From the NCBI RefSeq assembly GCF_018732085.1, contig NZ_CP076103.1, positions 6,138,001 through 6,202,000 on the forward strand: a stretch of 64,000 nt of DNA. The letters are read 5' to 3'. Source of the DNA: Lysobacter capsici. GTDB taxonomy: Bacteria > Pseudomonadota > Gammaproteobacteria > Xanthomonadales > Xanthomonadaceae. Position numbers and translations under genes: made by a program. Below are positions 1-8,477 of this stretch, piece after piece. Under the pieces are notes generated by a model. That model ran no database searches and was not told where the DNA came from. It saw nothing but the letters and a program-made list of their open reading frames with translations. Every line of letters starts with the position of its first letter. Position 1 is the stretch's first letter.

Positions 1-1297
1 CCCAGGCAGTGTCGTCGCGGATTTTCTGCACCGCGTCGCCACGCTTCGCCACGGTGCGGGCCAGCCGCGCGGGATACCCGTCGACGAGCGCGCGCAGGCG
101 CTCGCGCTCGTCGGCCTGCCCGGTCGCCAGGCCGATGAACGCCTTCATCAGTTCCAGCTGCACGCCTTCCATCGCGCTGTCGCTGTTGACCACCAGCGAC
201 AAGCCGGTGTCCATCGCCGGCAACAGCAGCGTCACCGACACCACGCCGACATAGCCGCCCGGATGCATCAGCACTTGCTGATTCTTGTACGCACACGAAT
301 ACCAGCCGAGGCTGTAGCCGTCGCAGACGAACTCCCCGTCCGACAGTTCGGCTTTCGCCCGCGCGCGCTGCGCGCGCGCGAAACTTCCGGCCGACGGCGT
401 GCCGGTCGGCGAACGCCGGCGCAGGTTGGCCCGCATCCACGCGGCCATGTCGTCGGAAGAAGCCAGCAGGCCGCCGGCGGCGTGCATGAGTCCGTCGGGT
501 TTAAGCGGGTAGGCGATCCAGGCCCGACCGTCCCAACGATGGTTCCATGTCAGCCGCCGCTCGGGCGCTCGCGAGCTGCGACTGTAGACACGGTCGAGCC
601 GCAACGGCCGCAGCACTTCGTGTTGCAGCCACGCCTGCCAGGGCCGGCCGGTGCGTGTTTCCAGCGCGGCGCCGTAGATCAGGTCGCCGAGGTTGGCGTA
701 ACGAAAACCTTCGCTGCGCGCCTGCGTGTAACGCGCGAGCATCGCCGGGTAATCGGCGGCGGGTACGTCGCGAACGTAGGCGGTGAGGAAGTTCAAGGTG
801 TCGGTCCTGAGGTTTTCCTGATGCGACAGCAGGTCGGCCATTGTGATCTTGGCCGGGTCCGCGGGCGCCGGCAGCTTGAGCTGCGGCCAGATCTGCGCGA
901 GCGTGGTGTCGAGCGGCAATACCCGGGTCTCGTCGAGATGCGCCGCCAGCAGCGCCATGAAGGATTTGGTCTGCGAGGCGATGTAGAACAGCGACCTGTG
1001 GTCGACCTGGCCCGGGTGGCCTGCGCGCGCGGTGCCCTGCACGAACCGCAGCGGCGTGGCGTCGCCATGCACGACCACCGCCGACACGGCGGGAAATGCG
1101 CCAGGGATCTGTTGCATCTGAGCGAGCGCTTCGCGAATTTCGTTGCTGGCCGTTCGTACCTGTCGGGTGGCGACCACGCCAGTGTCGGCGCGGGGTTGCT
1201 GCGCGGGCGCGGTCGTAGCGATCAATGTCAGCGCGATGGCACCGAAGCAACTGTGTAGCGCCGCCAGGCCGGGGCGTCGATTCGTTCCGATAGGCAT
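1..1297 (-). CDS. Beta-lactamase-fold serine hydrolase (3' end cut by window edge)
   Basis: The frame is open on the minus strand from an ATG at 1297 to the window edge, about 432 codons, so the C-terminus is missing. The N-terminus carries a likely signal peptide (a hydrophobic stretch ending near APAQQP), so the enzyme probably acts in the periplasm. It has the class C beta-lactamase/esterase layout: an SxxK motif (SQTK, in FYIASQTKSF) with the nucleophilic Ser, a YxN-type motif (RYANLGDLIYG) and a late HPGGYVG segment in the place of the third motif. Substrate cannot be told: the family includes penicillin-binding-protein-like esterases and peptidases as well as beta-lactamases. A second member lies at 25170-26285. 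Confidence 0.85.
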   Translation of the reverse strand, partial: MPIGTNRRPGLAALHSCFGAIALTLIATTAPAQQPRADTGVVATRQVRTASNEIREALAQMQQIPGAFPAVSAVVVHGDATPLRFVQGTARAGHPGQVDHRSLFYIASQTKSFMALLAAHLDETRVLPLDTTLAQIWPQLKLPAPADPAKITMADLLSHQENLRTDTLNFLTAYVRDVPAADYPAMLARYTQARSEGFRYANLGDLIYGAALETRTGRPWQAWLQHEVLRPLRLDRVYSRSSRAPERRLTWNHRWDGRAWIAYPLKPDGLMHAAGGLLASSDDMAAWMRANLRRRSPTGTPSAGSFARAQRARAKAELSDGEFVCDGYSLGWYSCAYKNQQVLMHPGGYVGVVSVTLLLPAMDTGLSLVVNSDSAMEGVQLELMKAFIGLATGQADERERLRALVDGYPARLARTVAKRGDAVQKIRDDTAW

Positions 1298-1441
1298 GCC
1301 GTCTCCATCATCCGCTGTTGGGCCCTCGCGTGAGGCTGGAGGGGTTCGGTGCATGGATACGGCTGGGGTCGTCGCGGTTGCGGTGCTATTGCTTTTGGGG
1401 GCTCTTGGCCACGATCTCGGGAATGCAGCTACGGCGTGGGT

Positions 1442-2135
1442 TTCGAAGGTGGCGTAGGGCGCGGTCGCGGCTTGCGCCGCTCCTACAGGTAGGCCATGCC
1501 GCTTTTGCTTGAGCTCGAAGCCGCGCAGTTCACCCAGCGCTGCGAAGCGCCTATCTCGCGAAAACAAAAGCACACCCGGAGGGCGGCGCACATGGATGTG
1601 CGCCGTGCGCCACCGAGACAGGATGTCTCGTGTGGCGCATGCCTGCGTCTGCTCCGCACGCGCGGGCCTTTGATTCAAAGAAAAGCGTTTTTCTTTGGTT
1701 ACCTTTCTTTTGTCGCTTTAGACAAAAGAAAGTAACTCGGCCGCTTGCGGACGAAAGCCGTTGATCTTGCCTTCGGCTTCATAAGCTCTAGAGCTTTCAA
1801 ATCTGAAGCTAGATCAAAAGCTTCCGCCACTAAAGCGGCGGGTCACTTTCTTTTGTCTAAAGCGACAAAAGTCCGTCTGGATTCCCTTCGGTCAAAAGGT
1901 AACCAAAGAAAAACGCTTTGTTGTGGATCAAAGGCCCGCAAGTGCGATGCATACGCGGGCACGCGCCACACGGGACATCCATGTCCCGGTGGCGCGCGAC
2001 GCGCATCCATGCGCGTCGCCCTCCGGGTGTGCAGTTGCTAACGCGAGTTACAAGCCTCGCAGCGCTGGGTGCGATGACTGAAATGAGGCGAAAGCCGTAA
2101 GGTCTACCTGTAGGAGCGGCGCAAGCCGCGACCAC
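1442..2135. repeat. Approximately 700-bp imperfect palindrome with REP-like ends
   Basis: This stretch has no credible gene and is organised as two inverted arms around a centre near 1790. The outermost pair is a REP-like block: GCGGCTTGCGCCGCTCCTAC near 1469 is answered by its reverse complement near 2110. The innermost pair is ACTTTCTTTTGTCTAAAGCG (1845-1864) against its complement at 1713-1732. Between them, TTTTCTTTGGTTACCTTT, the GGGCCTTTGAT block and the GGATGT/ACATCC block also match across the centre. The right arm has an insertion of roughly 25 bases (about 1871-1896). A further partial copy of the outer arm continues to about 2220. Short reading frames here are by-products of the palindrome. 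Confidence 0.8.
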
Positions 2136-2270
2136 GAAAACGCAACTACGGCGCAGGCTTCGACACTGCCCCGCTGGGCACAAAAGACGCCCATGCGCAT
2201 CGCCCTTCGCGTGTGTTTTTGCTAACCCAAGCAGCGGCCCATCAGCGCGTCAGTGACATCCGATTCGATG

Positions 2271-3191
2271 CTAAAACACAAGCGACGCACCGAACAATGC
2301 GCCCGCCGCGCCGCGATCGTCCCCATCCGTCACCAGCAGAAATCGAATCGCGGTTGCATCCACGCGCGCATCGATTCCTTCGATCTTCTGCACCGGCTCA
2401 ACGAGCTCCAGCCGCTGCACTCGTCCTTCCATGTCTACGATCCCTACCGCCGCGCCGACGCAAGGCCCATCGTGATACGTATCGTCGACATGCTCGGCGA
2501 CCGCGCTGAAGACGATCCGACCATCGGCCAACGCCGACCCGTCGGTGAAACCCAGTGGAACGCCATCGACCTGGCCCAGGTCGACCGTAATGAAACGTGC
2601 CGGCAACTCAGGCAGCCGCAGTTCGTCGACGGCGCCCAAGGCATCCAATACCTGCGCAAGCGCGAAGCCGATCAGTGCGTTTTCCGGATGGCCGCCGCTG
2701 GCGCGTTGCAACAGCACCAGCTCCTGGCCGCGCACCACCGCGCCTTCGATGTTCAACGCGGGAAAGCGCGTTTGCAACGCCGCGTAAGGCACCGACAGAT
2801 CGACCGGCCGCGGCGCGCCGCTCAACGCACCCGATGCGTCCAGACCGAGCAGTACACCGGTCCGCCGGTTCGGCTTGGAGCCCGAGGCCAAGGCCAGCAG
2901 CGCGCCGTCCGGATGACCGGCGAACGGCGGCAAGCGGACCAGCGCTTCCAGATCGGGCTTGAGCGCCTTGCGCGCGGCCGCCTCGTCGGGCAGGTCGCCC
3001 GGGAAGATCCGCACCCAGCCGCCATCGTGTCGTCCGGCGAGATCGAACACACCCAGATGCAGTTCGTCGTCGGCGACCACGTACCCGACCTCGCCGACGA
3101 CCACGATGCCGCTGGCCGCACTCAGGCGATCGGGCATGGCGGCCTGCGACGTGGATAACGTCAGCGAACGCAGCGGTTGCAGCTCGATCAT
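2271..3191 (-). CDS. DUF6929-like predicted beta-propeller protein
   Basis: A 306-residue protein with no signal peptide or membrane segment. Its sequence is a run of short beta-strand-like segments with repeated hydrophobic-Asp-Gly turns (GLDASGALSG, DGSALADGRIVFSAV, VGIVDMEGRV), as expected of a beta-propeller. It resembles proteins annotated as DUF6929, whose function is unknown; that name is from memory of the family. It starts 25 bases after the stop of the NTF2-like gene and probably shares its transcript. No clear Shine-Dalgarno precedes the ATG at 3191, which fits translation late in an operon. Confidence 0.7.
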   Translation of the reverse strand: MIELQPLRSLTLSTSQAAMPDRLSAASGIVVVGEVGYVVADDELHLGVFDLAGRHDGGWVRIFPGDLPDEAAARKALKPDLEALVRLPPFAGHPDGALLALASGSKPNRRTGVLLGLDASGALSGAPRPVDLSVPYAALQTRFPALNIEGAVVRGQELVLLQRASGGHPENALIGFALAQVLDALGAVDELRLPELPARFITVDLGQVDGVPLGFTDGSALADGRIVFSAVAEHVDDTYHDGPCVGAAVGIVDMEGRVQRLELVEPVQKIEGIDARVDATAIRFLLVTDGDDRGAAGALFGASLVF

Positions 3192-3216
3192 GGCGCGCCG
3201 GTCACGTGTGCATGCC

Positions 3217-3660
3217 TCACTTGCGCTTGGGCTTGCTGTGCCAAAGCGCGTTGACGATGATCCACTTGCCGTCGAATCGGCCCATATGGAAATAGTCGAC
3301 GAACCACGGCGTTTCCAGACGGACCGATGCGACCTCGTCGGTCACGTCGAGCACCCGGCAGCTTCGGCTCCACTGGTCTTTCGGCGTCTTCAGCGCGCCT
3401 TGTTTTGTCAGTGCAACCAGTTCTTCCTTCGACATGCGGCGCAGGCCCAGCCGCTCGTACGGCGTGTCGCCGATCACCGCGCGCTTAGCCAGGTCCGGAT
3501 GCAGTGCGCGCGCGACCCGCTCCGGATTCGCTTCGAGCTGGCCGTCGACGTAGTCGAAACAGGTCGCTTCGATCGCGGCGATCGTGGCCGGATCGGCGAT
3601 CGGTGCGGCGGGCGCCGCCGCGGATGCGGTCGCGAGAATCAGCGAAAACGCCAACATCAT
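3217..3660 (-). CDS. Secreted NTF2-like (lumazine-binding type) protein
   Basis: A 147-residue protein starting at an ATG-ATG pair. The upstream GGAG (inside an in-frame ATGGAGGCC) gives well-spaced ribosome binding, so I prefer 3660 over the ATG at 3669. The first about 17 residues look like a signal peptide. The mature part follows the NTF2-like/putative lumazine-binding pattern: a helix (IAAIEATCFDYVDGQ), ALHPDLAKRAV, then strands ending in YFHMGRFDGKWIIVNALW. Members of this fold are often small-molecule-binding or accessory proteins and catalytic activity is not implied. It lies between the DUF411 gene and the DUF6929-like gene on the same strand. Confidence 0.75.
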   Translation of the reverse strand: MMLAFSLILATASAAAPAAPIADPATIAAIEATCFDYVDGQLEANPERVARALHPDLAKRAVIGDTPYERLGLRRMSKEELVALTKQGALKTPKDQWSRSCRVLDVTDEVASVRLETPWFVDYFHMGRFDGKWIIVNALWHSKPKRK

Positions 3661-3919
3661 GGCCTCCATGGGTCGAGCCGGGGGTTGCGGACGATCGCCG
3701 TGAACTGGCCGCAATTCGTAACTGCCATGCGGATCACGCACATGCACGGACCAAAGCGGGCGTCCGCCGGCGATCATCCTTGCTGCAAACCTCGCCGCAC
3801 AAGTGCCGCAATCCCTGCGCCGCGCGCGAATGCCTGCGTGCTCAAACGCGGCCGCCGCCGACGCGCGGGGTCGCCCGCATGCGCAGCGTCCCGGCGCGAC
3901 GACGGCGACGACGAATCCA

Positions 3920-4462
3920 TCAAGGCGACCCGGCGCTCCCATGCCGGGCGAAGGGCCGGGTGCTGCCATCGGTGGCGATGAGCTCCACCGTGTACGGCTC
4001 CACGCGTCCGTCCGGCATTTCCATGCCCGGCGATCCGGCCGGCATGCCGGGCAGCACCAGGCCGCGCGCCTGCGGGCGCTCGGCGAGCAGGCGCTTGATG
4101 TCCTGCACCGGCACATGGCCTTCAATCACATAACCGTCGACCTGGGCGGTGTGGCACGAGCCCTTGCCGAACGGAATGCCGAGCCGTTCCTTGATCGGGT
4201 GGATGTTTTCCTGGTCGCGAACCTCGACCGGAAACCCCGCCTGGCGCAGATGCTCGACCCACAGGCCGCAGCAGCCGCAGGTCGGACTCTTGTGGACCAG
4301 CACGCGCGGCAAGGTATCGGCGACGGCGGCCGTTGCCTGAGTCGATGGCGTAAGCGGAACCGGCGTCGCCGCCAGCGAGGTCTCGGGCGGTCGCGCGCAG
4401 GCGCTCAGCGCCAGGCCGGTTCCCAACAGCAGCGACAGTCTTGCCAGAGGATTCATGCGCAT
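3920..4462 (-). CDS. DUF411 metal-binding lipoprotein
   Basis: A 180-residue protein with a lipoprotein signal ending in a lipobox with Cys22 (LALSAC). It has the DUF411 signature: VHKSPTCGCCGLW with Cys62, Cys64 and Cys65, and a later CH pair at about residues 103-104 (KGSCHTAQVDGYVIEGHVP). DUF411 proteins are usually found with copper or silver resistance genes and are thought to bind metal in the periplasm. AAGGAG lies just upstream of the ATG at 4462. The gene follows the His-tailed cytochrome c by 54 bases and copL lies further upstream, so a role in copper handling is a reasonable inference. Confidence 0.88.
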   Translation of the reverse strand: MRMNPLARLSLLLGTGLALSACARPPETSLAATPVPLTPSTQATAAVADTLPRVLVHKSPTCGCCGLWVEHLRQAGFPVEVRDQENIHPIKERLGIPFGKGSCHTAQVDGYVIEGHVPVQDIKRLLAERPQARGLVLPGMPAGSPGMEMPDGRVEPYTVELIATDGSTRPFARHGSAGSP

Positions 4463-4516
4463 GTCGGTTCTCCTTGACGCCGGTTGGCGGTGACGGGTGA
4501 ATGAGTGAGTGAAGGA

Positions 4517-5380
4517 TCAATGTCGGTGTTCATGACTGTCTTGCGATGTCGAGGGGGATTGGGGTTCTGTCGTGGGCGTGGCCAGGTCGCCTGAGGATCG
4601 CGGGGGCCTCTGCGCGGGCGCCGAGGAGCGAGGCTTGTCCGCCGCTGCGTGGACGTGTTGCCTGCCGTCGGCGTGGGTGTGGGACGTTGCGCCGTTCGAC
4701 GCAGGCGGATCGGGCGCTTCGCTCATCGCGTCGTGGCCGGCGTGGCCTTGCCGCGCGAGGCCGTCGTCGCGATGCGCGGCGTCCTGGGGACCGGCTTCAT
4801 CGTGTTCCTCCGGTTCCGCGGCCCCATGCGCATGCCCGCCGGTCTCGCCGCCGCCGTGCGAGTGGCCGCCGCTGGCGGCGACCAGGGCGTCGTACTGCGG
4901 CCGATCGAGCTTGGGCAAGCGTTGAACGAAGGCGGTCAGGTTCCAGATGTAGTCGTCGCCCATGCTCTTGCCCCAGGCCGGCATGCCGCTGGCCTTGATG
5001 CCGTGCTTGATCACCCAGAACGCCTCGCCGGCGGATACGAGGTTGCGCGTGAGGTCCGGCGGCGCCGGATACAGGCCCTTGCTCAGTTCGGTCGACTCTT
5101 CGCCAGGGGCGAGGTGGCAACCGGCGCACATCGCGGCGTAGTTGCCGGCGCCTTGGCGAATGCGCGCCTGATCGTCGAGATCGGCCGGCACCTGCAGCGC
5201 GTCGGCGCGCACGGCGATGGAACGCACGCGCGCGGTTTCCAGCAACGCGTACATGCCGCGCGTATGCGGTTCGTCGGCGGCGACGTTGTAGACGCCGCTG
5301 TATACGGCGATCGCGCCGAGCAGGCTTATGAAGCCGGCGGCAACGGCGACGCCGAGAATGGATCGCGTGGCGACAGTCAT
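4517..5380 (-). CDS. Membrane-anchored cytochrome c with His-rich C-terminal tail
   Basis: A 287-residue protein. The start at 5380 has AGGAGG directly upstream. An N-terminal hydrophobic anchor (about residues 8-30) is followed by one class I cytochrome c domain with the haem motif CAGCH at residues 85-89 and a candidate axial Met in SGMPAWGKSM. From about residue 165 the protein becomes a low-complexity tail with 15 His (HSHGG, HAHG, SHTH, HVH, ending HEHRH), far longer than a usual cytochrome c end. The tail looks made to bind metal. It sits between copL and the DUF411 gene, suggesting a periplasmic electron-transfer or metal-sensing partner in copper stress. Confidence 0.85.
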   Translation of the reverse strand: MTVATRSILGVAVAAGFISLLGAIAVYSGVYNVAADEPHTRGMYALLETARVRSIAVRADALQVPADLDDQARIRQGAGNYAAMCAGCHLAPGEESTELSKGLYPAPPDLTRNLVSAGEAFWVIKHGIKASGMPAWGKSMGDDYIWNLTAFVQRLPKLDRPQYDALVAASGGHSHGGGETGGHAHGAAEPEEHDEAGPQDAAHRDDGLARQGHAGHDAMSEAPDPPASNGATSHTHADGRQHVHAAADKPRSSAPAQRPPRSSGDLATPTTEPQSPSTSQDSHEHRH

Positions 5381-5660
5381 GGCGCCTCCTTGCGAACCCG
5401 CGCGAAGCCAAGACCGCACGCACCGTCGGACGGGCCGGGACTTGCTGAAATACGGCAAAACATCGAGCGACGGTTTTGCACGAAGCGTCGCTGCATCGGC
5501 AGACGCGGCCCACGCGCGCGGCCGCGAAAAGAATCGAATGACATGGGAACTCCACATGCGTCGGAGGATGTCCGTTGAACACGGACATGAGCGCCGAGGC
5601 GGCCGCGCGCGATGGCGCGCCGGGCACGGCGACACAGGCGCGCAAGGCGCCGGCGGACGC

Positions 5661-6092
5661 TCAGGCGATGGGAGGTCGGATCAGATGCGGCAAGGCCGGC
5701 GCGGGGTAGGCCCGCGCCAACGCGCCGGCCGCGCGATCATGTGCGGCCAGCCGCGGCGCCTGGGGCAGGATCGGAACCAGCGACGCGCACACCTGCGGGC
5801 AGGCGCATCGGCATGCCGAGGATTCGCAGCAATCCGGCGCGCTCGGGTCGCAGGGTTTCGACGGCGCGGCGGGCGCATCGGCATGGCCCGCATCGCGCGG
5901 ACTCGCCGCCATCGCCGGCGCATGTCCGGCGCAGTGCGAGCCGGCGGCGTTGCCTCTCGCCTCGCTCGCGTGTTCGCTCGACGGCATCGCCGTGGGCATG
6001 GACATCTGCACCGACGCCTTCGCCGACCAGACCCCGTTCAAAACCAGGATCAGGCTCAGCAACACGCGCAGCAGGACGGTCGATGCGGACAT
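5661..6092 (-). CDS. copL: CopL-family metal-binding regulatory protein
   Basis: A 143-residue protein with an N-terminal signal (STVLLRVLLSLILVLNG), a His/Met-rich middle (MSMPTAMPSSEHAS), a Cys cluster (CDPSAPDCCESSACRCACPQVC) and the C-terminal LIRPPIA ending. This layout matches CopL, the small protein read ahead of copper-resistance genes in xanthomonads and needed for their copper induction. Here the genes downstream are not copA and copB but cytochrome c and DUF411. An ATG 18 bases earlier (6110) is also possible; I chose 6092 because the second CopL in this window (21262-21693) then has the same length. Confidence 0.82.
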   Translation of the reverse strand: MSASTVLLRVLLSLILVLNGVWSAKASVQMSMPTAMPSSEHASEARGNAAGSHCAGHAPAMAASPRDAGHADAPAAPSKPCDPSAPDCCESSACRCACPQVCASLVPILPQAPRLAAHDRAAGALARAYPAPALPHLIRPPIA

Positions 6093-6201
6093 CGCCGCAC
6101 GATAGCGCATCTCGATCGGTGCGCGGCATGCTTACTGGCGTGGGAAGGTTGCCGCGCGCGGTCGCGCGATGTCACCGGTCCGGCCGCGCATTCGCGTTGC
6201 G

Positions 6202-6888
6202 TCAACGATAGGCCGGCGGCGTCTTTTGTCCGTAATACACCGGCCAGTGGAGCACCGACGCGACCGGCTTGCCGTCGAGCACGGCCGGCCGATAGAACCA
6301 CTGCAGCGCCGCGAGCATGGCCGCCTCGTCGATGTCCTGACGGCCGCTGGACACGCCGACCTTCAGGTTTTTCCGGCCGCCGTCGCGGTCGACCTGGATC
6401 AGCAGCACGACGTTGCCGCGAAGCTTTTCGTGCTTGACCGCGGCGGGCCACTTCGGCGGATTCGCCTTCATCGATGCGCTATCGGGCCGGGCCTGGACAT
6501 CGACCTCGACCGACACCCAGCAGCGGTCATGCACCGGAAAGTCCACGGGCACGCGGATCTTTCCCGGCACGGGCTGGCCGCCTTCGACCGCGGGGAAGTA
6601 CGTCCAATGCTTCGCCGCCTCCAGCGCCGCCTCGTCGAAATAGGCCTGGCCGCCGGATCGTTCGACCGTCGCCTTGCTGAACTCGCCGTTTTTGTCGATC
6701 TGCACCACCACGATCACGGTGCCGTCGACGCAGGCCTCGATCGCCTGCGTCGGGTACTTCGCCGGGTTGAGCCTGCGCGATGAAGGATCGATGCCGGCGC
6801 TGATATCCGAGGGCTGCTCGGCGGCGACGGACGCGGCGGCGACCAGGGCGACTGCGCCGAACAGGAGCGCGCCCGCTATTTGTTTCAT
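6202..6888 (-). CDS. TonB-like protein with two TonB C-terminal domains
   Basis: A 228-residue protein with a signal peptide (MKQIAGALLFGAVALVAAAS, cut near VAAEQ). It contains two tandem TonB-C-type domains. The first has YPTQAIEACVDGTVIVVVQI and ALEAAKHWTYFPA. The second has KWPAAVKHEKLRGNVVLLIQ and AMLAALQWFYRPA. There is no Pro-rich spacer or N-terminal inner-membrane helix of a classical TonB, so it is more likely a free periplasmic relative than the main energy transducer. AAGGG lies upstream of the ATG at 6888. It is transcribed towards copL. Confidence 0.8.
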   Translation of the reverse strand: MKQIAGALLFGAVALVAAASVAAEQPSDISAGIDPSSRRLNPAKYPTQAIEACVDGTVIVVVQIDKNGEFSKATVERSGGQAYFDEAALEAAKHWTYFPAVEGGQPVPGKIRVPVDFPVHDRCWVSVEVDVQARPDSASMKANPPKWPAAVKHEKLRGNVVLLIQVDRDGGRKNLKVGVSSGRQDIDEAAMLAALQWFYRPAVLDGKPVASVLHWPVYYGQKTPPAYR

Positions 6889-7094
6889 GAGAATCCCTTC
6901 TTCGGTCCGTGGCCCATCTCGGCCCTCGGTGGTGGTTGTGTGGGCGAGGACCGGCACCCGGCGTAACCACCGGTCCGGCCTGCCTGCGGTCTTGGAGCCG
7001 GTCCCGGCCTCGGCGGCCAACCATGACTGCCATGAAACTGAAATACAACCGGCGTCCAATGTCTGTCATTCCGCACTCGTTTGTATTCGGTTCC

Positions 7095-7316
7095 ATGCCG
7101 AAAGCCGCCAACCGCACCGTGGTCACCACCTTCCGCACCCAGCCGGGCGTCCGCGAGGCGCTGGAGGTCGCGGCGGGCATGGAGAACCGCAGCATGTCGA
7201 ACCTGATGGAGCGGCTGGCGATCGAACACTGCCGCAGCAAGGGCATTCCGATCGCCGGACTGGAAGCCGACAACGACACGCGCGGCCATCGCGACCTATC
7301 CGGTCCATCGGGCTGA
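7095..7316 (+). CDS. Small ribbon-helix-helix-like protein
   Basis: A 73-residue protein whose core (VVTTFRTQPGVREALEVAA, then NRSMSNLMERLAIEHC) resembles a ribbon-helix-helix DNA-binding fold: a strand followed by two helices with the usual small turn (ENRSMSN). In-frame ATGs also exist at 7023 and 7059 and none has a strong Shine-Dalgarno, so the true start is uncertain. It ends 29 bases before the binding-protein-like gene and may be the regulator of that operon; this is inference from position only. Confidence 0.55.
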   Translation: MPKAANRTVVTTFRTQPGVREALEVAAGMENRSMSNLMERLAIEHCRSKGIPIAGLEADNDTRGHRDLSGPSG

Positions 7317-7345
7317 TCCGCAATCGACACACAGGGGACGTGCTG

Positions 7346-8473
7346 ATGAAGAAATTCCTGGGACCCGGCCTGGCCCTGCTGCTTCTGCTGGGCGTGGCCG
7401 CCGGGGTCGTGTTTTCGGCGAAGGACAAGCGCGCCGGCGACCAGGCCGCGCAGCAGGCCGCCGCGAACGACGCCGCGGCCGCGCGCCAGATCACCGTGCG
7501 GGTGCTGACCGGCTCGGAGAAGCTGGACTTCCTGCGCGACCCCGAACTGACCCGCATCCTCGCCGGCGAAGGCATGACGCTGGACGTGCAGAAGGCCGGT
7601 TCGCGCGAGATCGCGACTCGCCCCGACCTCAAGCAATTCGACGTCGCCTACCCGGCCGGCGCCGCCGCGGCCAAGAAGATCGCCGCGGTCACCGGCTCGC
7701 GCCGCGTGTTCAACAGCTTCTACACGCCGATGGCGGTGGCCAGCTGGAAGCAGTTGCTGCCGACGCTCGAAGGCAACGGCATCGTCCACCAGCAAGGCGG
7801 CACCTACTTCATCGTCGACATGCGCAAGCTGGTCGAGCTGATGGAAAAAGGCGCGCGCTGGAAGGAACTGCAGCCCAATCCGAACTACGCGGTCAGCAAG
7901 TCGGTGCTGATCACCAGCACCGACGTGCGCACCAGCAACTCGGCGGCGATGTACCTCGCGCTGGCGAGCTATCTGGCCAACGGCGACAACGTGGTCGACA
8001 CCGAGACCGTCGCCGACGGCGTCGCCGATCGCCTGGTCCATCTGTTCGCCAAGCAGGGCTATCAGGAAGCCAGTTCGTCGGGTCCGTTCGAGGACTACGT
8101 GACCATGAAGCTCGGCAAGAGCCCGCTGGTGATGATCTACGAGCAGCAGTTCCTCGAATACGCCTTCAAGCATCCCGCCGTGGACCCGAACATGGTCCTG
8201 CTGTATCCGCAGCCGACCATCCTGACCAAGCACACCATCGTCGCGATCAGCGACAAGGGCGCGCGCTTTGCCGAGGTGTTCGAGCGCGATCCGCGCATCC
8301 AGGCGATCGCCCACCGCTACGGCCTGCGCGGCACCGACAACGCCGCGCTGTTCGCCCAGGCCAAGGCGCGCAAGCTCGAGGTGCCGCAGACCCTGGTCGA
8401 CGTGGTCGATCCGCCGACCTACGACCTGCTCGAACGCATGATCTCCCGCATCGAATCCACTCTCGGACACTGA
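7346..8473 (+). CDS. Periplasmic binding-protein-like protein, first of the TelA operon
   Basis: A 375-residue protein with an N-terminal signal or membrane anchor (GPGLALLLLLGVAAGVVFSA). The rest looks like a type 2 periplasmic binding-protein fold: an ITVRVLTGSEKLDFL opening strand, FNSFYTPMAVASW in the hinge area, and a repeated lobe pattern. No transporter permease or ATPase is nearby. The stop is 4 bases before the ATG of telA, so the genes are co-translated. The ligand is unknown. The same broad fold appears in the vWA fusion two genes later, so the operon has two binding-protein-like components but no ABC partner. Confidence 0.7.
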   Translation: MKKFLGPGLALLLLLGVAAGVVFSAKDKRAGDQAAQQAAANDAAAARQITVRVLTGSEKLDFLRDPELTRILAGEGMTLDVQKAGSREIATRPDLKQFDVAYPAGAAAAKKIAAVTGSRRVFNSFYTPMAVASWKQLLPTLEGNGIVHQQGGTYFIVDMRKLVELMEKGARWKELQPNPNYAVSKSVLITSTDVRTSNSAAMYLALASYLANGDNVVDTETVADGVADRLVHLFAKQGYQEASSSGPFEDYVTMKLGKSPLVMIYEQQFLEYAFKHPAVDPNMVLLYPQPTILTKHTIVAISDKGARFAEVFERDPRIQAIAHRYGLRGTDNAALFAQAKARKLEVPQTLVDVVDPPTYDLLERMISRIESTLGH

Positions 8474-8477
8474 TCCC

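Noticed and set aside
263..1258. A plus-strand open frame of 331 codons at the left end
   Set aside because: The minus strand codes for a serine hydrolase with SxxK and YxN motifs over the same bases.
1496..2183. Several short open frames inside the palindrome as genes
   Set aside because: They run across inverted-repeat arms, mirror each other's sequence and have no ribosome sites or domain features.
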